Assembly: GCF_002234675.1 (NCBI RefSeq)
Contig: NC_019879.2
Span: 1,116,278-1,180,277, forward strand
From: Oryzias latipes
Lineage: Eukaryota; Chordata; Actinopteri; Beloniformes; Adrianichthyidae
DNA: 64,000 nt
Reading direction: 5' to 3'
A program made the position numbers and the translations under genes. How positions within the stretch are numbered: the first letter of the stretch is position 1; each line of letters starts with the position of its first letter. This document shows, in pieces, positions 23,301-64,000 of the stretch. The notes beneath the pieces are model-generated. The model searched no databases, was not told where the DNA came from, and saw nothing but the letters and a program-made list of their open reading frames with translations.

Positions 23301-24300
23301 GTGAAGGGCCTTTAAAATGCACAGAAGTCAAGGCCATGGCCTCGCTTTGGGGCCACGCCACAATGGACGCCACCTTGTTGTAGAACGGATGGGGAAGAAT
23401 AGCTGTGTCCATTTAGGTGAACCTTTTCTCCCAACGTTGAGCACCACCAAGACCAATTATTAGGAAAGTATAGATTGTTCACAGCAATACTGACATTTAC
23501 CGTTAGTCAAGTTTCAAAGTACTTTGATATATTTGCAGCAGTTTACCCAAATTCTGGCAGTGCATACAATATACTACTCTATCAGATCAGCACTGCTAAA
23601 TACTAAAAATACCTTTATAGGCATTAAGCATGATGCTGGATCATATTAAACTTTCTACTGCTGTTTGCCAAGAGAGGATTTGTCCAATTGTCAATTGGTA
23701 GGAATAGAACAAACAGATGTGTATTGTTTTTTATGTACTTCATGTAATACTACAGTCATGTTAGCAATCTTGGTTATGTGGCTTTACTTGTCATTGATTG
23801 TTTGTGGCAATTTCAGATCAAAAAGTGAACAGTTTTTCAGAATTGCTTCTCATAAATATTGTGTTTTACTTCAGGAAGTCTTGTTTCTTTCTGGCCTTTT
23901 TGTTGGGGGGTCATCCAAACCCACACACGCATGAGGAGAACATGCAAACTCCACAAAGAGTGGACCCTGCTGGGGGTCAAACCAGGGCCTTCTCACTCAG
24001 TGCTAACCACTACACCACAGTGCAGCCCCCTAAATGCAAAATCAACTTTTTTTTCAGTTGCAGTCTTACTGTGAAAAGTAAATGAACAGGATCAAGTAAG
24101 GTAACCTCACTACTTCAGAAATTGTCAGGTGGGGAAAAATCTGTGGCTCAATTTGGTTTCTCATATTTGTCCAAATCTGACAATGTTGAAAATAGAAACT
24201 TCTTTTGAACAAAAGTAAAGTGTTGAGACAATAATGAGGAGATGGACACGTCAGCACCGCTGGCCTCTGTTTAGTCTTTACCAAGAACTGTTTTGACTCC
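20400..24300. promoter_or_regulatory. Divergent upstream region of bmpr2 and gk
   Basis: No coding exon recognised. Probably holds the 5' UTR intron and promoter of bmpr2 on the minus strand. A GC-richer patch at about 22480-22990, with CpGs and a C-run at about 22687-22706, is the best candidate for that promoter. A perfect cAMP-response element palindrome TGACGTCA lies beside it at 23017-23024. The rest is AT-rich unique-looking sequence. Promoter assignment is inference. Confidence 0.35.
23905..24030 (-). mobile_element. Dispersed SINE/LINE-tail type repeat
   Basis: Contains the phrase ACACACGCATGAGGAGAACA, then 'tgcaaactccacaaag', then a 'gggtcaaaccagggcc' block and 'gtgctaaccactacacca'. 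This order is familiar from a very common fish interspersed repeat. Degenerate; ends not defined and strand uncertain. Confidence 0.5.
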
Positions 24301-24562
24301 CGCCGTTTTGGCTCTTTAAATAAAAAGGCTCGCAGGTCTTTCCGCGTGGCTGGAGCCTGAATGGACGCTCGTGAAACGCCTGTCAGGAAACAGCCAATCG
24401 TGTCGCGCGTGGGCAGATTCCAGCGTGGTTCGGAGGGCCCACAGTCCAGAGTCCGTCCAGAGTCCAGCTCTGTCGGACAGGAGAGCGAGCAGGTGCTCCG
24501 AGAAAAAACGACTTTCTACTGGAGGTCCTGTTTCTTCTGGAGTTTGACAGGAAGGCGCGCGC
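24300..24562 (+). promoter_or_regulatory. gk: Likely gk promoter and 5' UTR
   Basis: GC-rich stretch with CpGs directly before the gk start codon. An AT-rich TTTAAATAAAAAGG box lies at about 24314-24327 and a CCAAT motif (AGCCAATCG) at about 24391. The start ATG at 24563 is the first in frame with the conserved N-terminus. Transcription start not determined. Confidence 0.4.
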
Positions 24563-57895
<33,333 letters not shown>

Positions 57896-58312
57896 CAATG
57901 TACCGACTCTTTATGTGATACCAACACTGAGCCCTGTCGGAGCTTGAACCTGTTCTACTCCAGCAGCCAGAACCTCCGAGCATCAGCTCAGAACCAGTAA
58001 GACAGAAACTCGGTTTTCTCAAATCAGGATGGGAGATTCTCACACGGACACACTTGAAGTTTGTATCATGTTGCAGCATAGTTGAGCTTTTATTAGTGGA
58101 ACTGTTGCCGTGTACTTTTATGCCTGCACAGACCTGACAGTGTTGAACACAGTGCGTAAGTGACTGGACAGCTGATTGTTTGACACATTCGTGGTGATTT
58201 CATGATTTGATCTCTGCTGTTTTATCTGATGCTTTGTGTATTAAATAGATGTGCTTTCCTCTCCCTTCCCCATTGTTTCTGTGCACTCTTCAATAAAGTT
58301 TATTCAAATAAA
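57896..58312 (+). terminator. gk: gk 3' UTR and poly(A) signals
   Basis: Non-coding sequence after the stop at 57893-57895, ending in two AATAAA hexamers at 58292-58297 and 58307-58312. About 460 bases separate them from the ddx18 poly(A) signal on the other strand. Confidence 0.6.
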
Positions 58313-58379
58313 TGCCTGGAACTACAAAACAGCTAAAACTGATTCATTCATAAAACACAATATGCAACTTTTAGTCAGA

Positions 58380-58456
58380 ATCCACCTTTGTCATGGTAGG
58401 GAGAACACGTCAATGTAAGGGGGGGGGGGGGGGTGTCATCTAGGATAGCACAAGGG
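58380..58456. mobile_element. MITE 'A', copy 4, truncated
   Basis: Only one end remains: the CACCTTTGTCATGGTAGGGA block, a G-run and the terminal AGGATAGCACAAGGG. Same orientation as copy 1. Located after the gk poly(A) signals. Confidence 0.75.
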
Positions 58457-58775
58457 GGTCCTTTATGTCAGAGCCAAATCCGAATATATATCTGGCCTTA
58501 GGTTGTTTTATACCACGGGTATCAAACACACGGGCTGCCAAATGGTTTAATCTGGCTTGCTTATGAAGAATAAAAACTATAATGTTTCAAAAAAAAAAAT
58601 GTCTCTAGGCCATTCCTGTGGCGAGTGATGATTTTTTTTAAAATAAATAAATGCACAACTCCACCACTAGGGGGAGCAAATGAAAAGCAGAACAGGTGAA
58701 ACAGCACATCTGTGCCAAAAGCGAAACCCAACATTCAATGTTTCTCTCACTGAAAGGCTGCATTTCAGAGGAACC

Positions 58776-58781
58776 TTTATT
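58776..58781 (-). terminator. ddx18: Likely ddx18 poly(A) signal
   Basis: TTTATT on the plus strand is AATAAA on the ddx18 strand, about 117 bases after the stop codon. This would give a short 3' UTR, as expected for a compact housekeeping gene. Confidence 0.6.
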
Positions 58782-58897
58782 GTGTTGAGCTGAGCAGGAC
58801 AAACATGGAAGCAGTCGTCAAAAGTTACAGAAGAAATGTGGAAAACGAGGAGAAAAGCCTTCAGAGCAGAAATAACGTGGTCGTATGACATGAAGGA

Positions 58898-61800
58898 TCA
58901 GCGGGAGAACTGTCTTTTATCGCTCCTTCCTTTGTTGACGTGTTTAAAGATCTTGGATTTCTGCACGTTCTTGGTCTTTTGGTAGCCAAAGCCGCCGCCG
59001 CCGCCTCTCTTCTGAAGCTTTGCGCCTTTGCTGCTGTGGACGTCTGAAGGAAGTCAGGTCAAGGACACAAACGCTACAGAACCCCCACATCAAAGCACAC
59101 ATGCAGGCAATGCAAAGGATACTCAGATCCACGTAGGGAGGAACCTTGAAGCCGAAGGACAGCGCCACCATGGGGAGGTTGAGGGTGTTGACGCTGTAGA
59201 TCTGCTTGAGGGAGTGAGAGTCGTACGCCCTCACGTAGGACTTGTAGGCCTCCTGGGCCGACTTGTGCAGATAGTAGTTCTTCTCTATAAGTTTCTCCAG
59301 CTGAGGAGGAGTTTGGAAATTCAACCAAAGACTCAAGTCTCAACCCACAGAACATTTAAAGATACCCCAACCCTGCAGGTGGAGACAGACGCCATAAAAG
59401 GCTGGATTCTCACCTGAGACTGGATATCAGAGATCTTACTCCAGGAGAATTCAAACTCGCTCAGAGGAACCTAAACCACATGATCACATGGTTAGAACAG
59501 AACAAAACTCAGTCTTGCTGAACAGCAGCCTAAATGTCAAACCTTGGCTTGTTTGAGGAAGCGCAGGAAGCCCAGTTCCTCTGGCCGCAGGATCAGGAGG
59601 GCGTGGCCTCTGCCGTCGATACCTCTGGCAGTCCGGCCCACCCTGTGGATGTACTCCTGTGGACAGCGTGCACACTCAGTGAAGACATGAACGCCTTCGG
59701 CTTCCAGTTCTTGTGAATGGACTGATCTGAACGCTGACCTTGGGGTCGTCTGGGGGGTCATACTGGATGATCCAGTCCACTTCTGGGATGTCCAGCCCGC
59801 GGGCCGCCACGTCTGTGCACAGCAGGATGCCAGAGTCTGCGTTGCAGAACTGGAAGAAGGTGGTGGTGCGTTTGGTCTGCTTCTGCTTTCCCTGAAACAT
59901 CAGCTGCTTTAACACCAGGGTCCAGACATGAAGGCACAACCGTTCAGAGAGGAAGAGTTTGGATCCACGGCCTCCAAACAGATCCTCTACTGAACACATT
60001 AGTTCCTCTTCATTTTGAACGCTGAGCCGTCACTCAGCAGTAAAGTCTGAACCGCTCCACCTGGAAAGGTGACGGCGACTGTCCTCCATGCTGTCGAGTG
60101 TCAAACTTGGACATTGGGAATTCCACTGGCAAACCTACAGATCCGGTTGCCACGGTAACGTGACAATGTGCAGCACCACCTAACAAATAGTCTGCTTTTT
60201 GTGGAAAAAAAGTGATTCCAACCAAAAAACAAGAACTAAAACTGCTTGAATCTTTATTACTTTTGTAAGTGACCATGGTATAATGGCCTCAAAGTGAACC
60301 CTCTCCTGTCATCCATTCACATCCTCCTGTTTCTTCTGATGGGGGGGGTTTCAGGGAAATGAGAGTGTTTTCTACAACAGAAGCCCCCCACCCCCCTGGA
60401 TGTGTGAAGAATATGGACAGAAACTACTTCATTGATCAGTAAACCTCCCTTCTACTCTAAAGCAAAGCTCTGTGGGCTGATTTCTCAGAATCCTTTTTGT
60501 CATCTCAAACCCTTAACTTCCGGATTAGAAGAAACTTTTTCCAGAACTCTCTGCTTGGAAGGATGAATGTACGAGTGGGGGGGGGGGGGGGGGGGGGGGG
60601 GTTTGGGCCTGCTTTTCATCTCTGGCCTGTGATCCAGCTGAGACTTTGCTCGACTGTCTAACCTTCTAATGACACGTTCTGAAGCGTTCTACCACGATTG
60701 TCATCTCTACTCCCAGTTGACCTTCAGAACGCTTTACTTTTTTCTGAACCCTGTCCATCTGCTCGAAAAGCGACCGCGGCGGGCGTTCTGAGCGTGTCTG
60801 AACTTACATGGATGGCCATGACGGGAAGGTCGATGTAGTTGAGCAGCTCGTAGTGGAATTTGACGGACATGCAGGACGAGAAGAAGACCATCAGCTTCTT
60901 CTTGCGGTTCTTTTTCAGGAAGGTGAAGAGCAGCAGGAAGCGTTTCTCCGACGGACACACCACGTAGCCCTGAGAGCAAAAAGAACAAGACGTCAGCCTC
61001 GACCGCCGCTCCACGTCCTCAGGGACGATGAGTGCGCCGGCACCTGCTCCAGACCGTCCACCGTGGCGTTGTCCTTGTTGTCATCCACGCCGACGTACAG
61101 AGGCTCCTTCTTCAAGGAGATGCGAGCCAAGTCCTCCACACGTCGGGTCTGGGTGGCGGAGAACAGCATGGTCTGTCTCCTCTCTAGAATGAACAAAGGC
61201 GTGTCTCAAAGGCTAAACGCCAGACACTTCGGCTCCAGATGTTGGAAAGGTAAGGGGTGGAGTGTGCATTATCAGAAATGAATACACTTCGTGGAAGCAA
61301 CCGGATGGTTGCTTCCACGAAGTGCATTCATTGAATGCAGAAATGAATGCACTTCGTGGAAGCAACCGGATGGTTGCTTCCACGAAGTGCATTCATTTCT
61401 GATAATGCACACTTCCAAGGCCATTAACACGCTTATACCACGGTCACTTACAAAAGAAATAATGTTTAACCAGTTTTTAGTCCTTTATTCTTGTTATTTT
61501 TACGGTTTGGATCGCTTTTTTCACAAAGAGCGTTATCGCTGCGGTCAATGTCCGCTGATATAAAGGGATATATCTACGCTGATGATCACGATGTGTTAAA
61601 TAAAGCATCAGTTCAGAGAGGAAGTTCTCCTCTTACCGCTTGTTTCTGTCCAGATGATGAATGTAAAGTTTGTTTTAAAGAAGCCAGCGCAGGGATACAG
61701 AACATTTCAGATATGTGACCGGAACTACTTTTTTTTTTAAGGTGGTGTATATCACACCCTGCAGCCAATCAGAATGGAGTATTCACCCGGACCGTGGTCT

Positions 61801-64000
61801 AAACTTCAATTAACGTTGGAGATAGAAAACTTTTGCCTCTGGAAAATTCTGCTTTGGTTCAAGTTGGACTATGGCTCTAAGCTTTTCCTCAGTGTTCCAC
61901 CTAACATGCATCAAACCAGATCAGTGTCCCGATAAACATTATGACGGGCTTCGCTCAGCGTATTGGGCCGGGACGACCCGCAGGATCTGTGACATACAGT
62001 GGGACCTTTTGTTCAAAGTGCTTAAGTGGGTGTGGCCCCCAGACACGGGGGCTCTGCAGAAGCCGCTCAGGAATGAGATTCGTACTCGGCAGTAGTTTGA
62101 TGATCTGCTTGAGTTCCTCTTCGAAGCCCACTTCCAGGATCCGATCGGCCTCGTCGATTATCAGACACTGCAGGTTCTTGAACATGAAGCCAGGAGTATT
62201 CTGGGAAAAGAGGGGGGGGGGGGGGGGCACATTTGTCAAAACTTCACACCAACTTCAACACCCGGATCCACGCGAGGCTCACCTGCAGGTGGTCCAACAG
62301 GCGGCCGGGCGTGGCCACGAGAATGTTAACACCGTTGGCCAGTCTTTGGGCCTCGGCTGAGCGGTTGCTGCCCCCCATTATGAGCCCGTAGGTGTGGACG
62401 TGGTGGGTCATCAGCTCCTTCAGGACGCCGTACGTCTGCATGGCCAGCTCGCGCGTCGGAGAGAGGATGATGACACCAGTGCCTGAGGGAGAGGGCGGGT
62501 TTAGGATTCCACCAGAACCATGACAGTCACATCATTCTCGTGGAGACTCACCGTTTCTGGGCATGAACTTCAACTTGTAAATGAGCTCAATGGAGGGGAT
62601 GAGGAAAGCCAAGGTTTTCCCGCTGCCTGTCTTGGCGGCGGCCAGAACATCCCTGCAGGAGAACATGGCAAACAACTGAGCCTCAACCCAAAACCAAACA
62701 CACCAGCGTTCTGATGTCCCGCTCGTTTAAGGACTCATGGCTACCTTCCTTCCAGCAGAGGCCGGACGGTTTTGTGTTGGATCTCAGTCATGTGCTGGAA
62801 GCCCATCTCTTTCACTCCCTTCAGTGTGCCCTCGCTCACCAGATCCGCCAGAGACTCGAACGCCGTGTCCTCGAACGCTCCTGAAACGGCAGGCCACCCC
62901 TCGTCACTGCACATCACCTCCAGCTGTTCCCATCTACTTCCTGTCCTCTCAATCTACAGTTACCTATAAATGTCCCAACCGGGACCATCCCGACCCAACC
63001 GGGACCATCCAGACTCAATAAAGGTCAGTTCACTGGTTTCTGTTCAGCGCTTTCACACATCGGCTACGTTCTTTCAATAACGTCAACTATGGTAGCTTGT
63101 TAGGTCCAAACAAGCAGACAGACAACAACTGCACGTGGGTTGGATCCGAATAGGTTCCTGTTCCTACTCTAACCAAACCGAGTTTGTTTGAAAGCGGTTG
63201 GAGATCGGCCAACAGTTTGGATGAGTGAAATCACACCAAGCAGTGAAAGACACATCGCAAAAGACGGCGAAAAATGCAATAAATAGTTACCTTAAATGTG
63301 CTAAAACAATCTTATGGCAGCTTGAAGTATTTAACAAATCAAATAAATCCCTTTGTGCTTTTGACCAATCAAGTGGAGCCGTTTATGTTAGATGTTTGTC
63401 TCCGATGTCGACAAGGATCATTGGGAGTAGAATATTTAAACTAATGCAGTGAAATGGGAATGATGTTTTAGCTGTTTTGCCGTTTGTTCATATACCGCAA
63501 ACTATATCGTTTTCGCAATATTGATCAGTAATATCCCGAGTTGTCCTCATTTCGTGCAGCCCTGGTCCAAACTGACACCAGAAACAAACTAAAGCCAATC
63601 AAACGCAGCAGAACCACAGCCAGAACCACGGCTCATGCTTCTGGCATCAATACCTGTTAAACCTGAAGGCAGTTCAGGCTGCTCTTCATCCTCCGCCCCC
63701 TCTTCCTCTGAAGGTTTCTCCTCTTCATCCTCACTTTGGCCCTCTTTCTGGTGTCCTCTTGTGGTCTTGTCCTCTTCATCTTCCACGGTCTTGCTTTTCT
63801 TCTCAGCTGCAGATCAAAGTTTATATTTTGCGGTCACCAGATTAAACAACAACAACCGCTCTTTCTTTGACCTTATCTCCAGCATTACCTGGAGGTCCTT
63901 CGGTAACAACGAGGTTTCTTTTCTTCTTTTTCTTCTGATTCTTTTCCTTCACAGCATGTTCCTCCGGCCCTTCGACATTCTTCAGTCCCACACTGGAGCC
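58898..64000 (-). CDS. ddx18: DEAD-box ATP-dependent RNA helicase DDX18; 5' end outside window
   Basis: Nucleolar RNA helicase (yeast Has1 orthologue) that acts in 60S and early pre-rRNA processing. Exons in transcript order: beyond 64000 to 63889, 63654-63806, 62745-62880, 62552-62652, 62283-62482, 62086-62200, 61044-61183, 60808-60969, 59739-59891, 59543-59656, 59414-59470, 59123-59300, 58898-59043. All joints keep phase. Motifs in order: a lysine/acid-rich N-terminal region, MTEIQHK (Q-motif area), [10 protein letters not shown] (I), PTRELA (Ia), TPGRLLDH (Ib), DEADR (II), SATQTRR (III), VFFSSC (IV), [14 protein letters not shown] (V), HRVGRTARG (VI), then the family C-terminal domain and a [10 protein letters not shown] basic tail. 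Stop at 58898-58900. No broken motif, so it looks functional. Only the first N-terminal exon(s) are missing. Confidence 0.96.
60578..60601. repeat. Poly(G) run in ddx18 intron
   Basis: More than 20 consecutive G residues between exons 59739-59891 and 60808-60969. The remainder of this 900-base intron shows nothing recognisable. Confidence 0.9.
61259..61413. repeat. Duplicated perfect hairpin (fold-back element) in ddx18 intron
   Basis: Two tandem copies of a near-perfect palindrome. The arm CACTTCGTGGAAGCAACC and its complement are separated by GGAT, and the pair is wrapped in outer arms AGTGTGCATTATCAGAAATG and its complement. The whole block can fold on itself. Confidence 0.9.
61434..61800. 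mobile_element. Possible MITE with ACCACGGTC ends
   Basis: TTATACCACGGTCACTTAC at the left and CCGGACCGTGGTCTAAAC at the right share an inverted ACCACGGTC core about 350 bases apart, in the ddx18 intron beside the fold-back block. Target duplication not resolved. Sequence between them has no coding sense. Confidence 0.45.

Noticed and set aside
58497..58640. Possible further hAT end ('cacgggtatcaaacacacgggc')
   Set aside because: Only one degenerate end visible and no partner or target duplication found.

Overview
This is vertebrate nuclear DNA, and almost certainly from a teleost fish. Four intron-containing genes can be read from conserved protein sequence: the 3' end of a titin gene (+, 11-9822), a BMP type II receptor gene (bmpr2, -, 13136-20339), a complete glycerol kinase gene (gk, +, 24563-57895) and most of the RNA helicase gene ddx18 (-, 58898 to beyond the window end). 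Titin, BMPR2 and DDX18 all lie on human chromosome 2q. The repeats (nested hAT, Tc1, L1 and other LINE copies, tRNA-like SINEs, long CA and poly-C/G tracts) are of the kind seen in bony fish. The species cannot be named from the sequence.

Layout. 1-10.8 kb: the last A-band modules of titin (Ig and FN3), one 5.07-kb exon carrying the titin kinase and M-band Ig domains, two small exons, and a ~1-kb 3' UTR. 10.8-13.1 kb: no gene seen. 13.1-20.3 kb: bmpr2, convergent with titin. Its signal peptide, ligand-binding, transmembrane and juxtamembrane exons are present, and so are its cytoplasmic-tail exons. The kinase exons are absent, and a 1.6-kb GT/CA array lies where they should be. 20.3-24.3 kb: the upstream region shared by the divergent bmpr2 and gk genes, with a GC-rich patch near 22.5-23 kb. 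24.5-58.3 kb: gk, 19 coding exons giving an open frame of 519 codons. Its introns are packed with transposable elements, several nested two or three deep. 58.8-64 kb: ddx18, convergent with gk, compact and nearly free of repeats apart from a fold-back element.

The four genes are not a functional unit: titin is sarcomeric, bmpr2 is a signalling receptor, gk is metabolic and ddx18 acts in ribosome biogenesis. I found no new multi-gene system. The most unusual points are: (1) the kinase-less bmpr2 locus, whose flanking exons are out of phase with each other; (2) a titin C-terminus that goes from the KSP region directly to an M9-like Ig domain and then ends in an unfamiliar tail, without M6-M8 or M10; (3) two different hAT transposons inserted at the same GTCTAGAT site in two copies of one MITE, with a third copy showing the empty site; and (4) an L1 retroelement with a 16-bp target duplication and a GC-rich, strand-asymmetric 3' region, nested in another hAT.

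Exon boundaries were assigned by hand from splice signals, reading phase and remembered family sequence. Names of repeat families are approximate.
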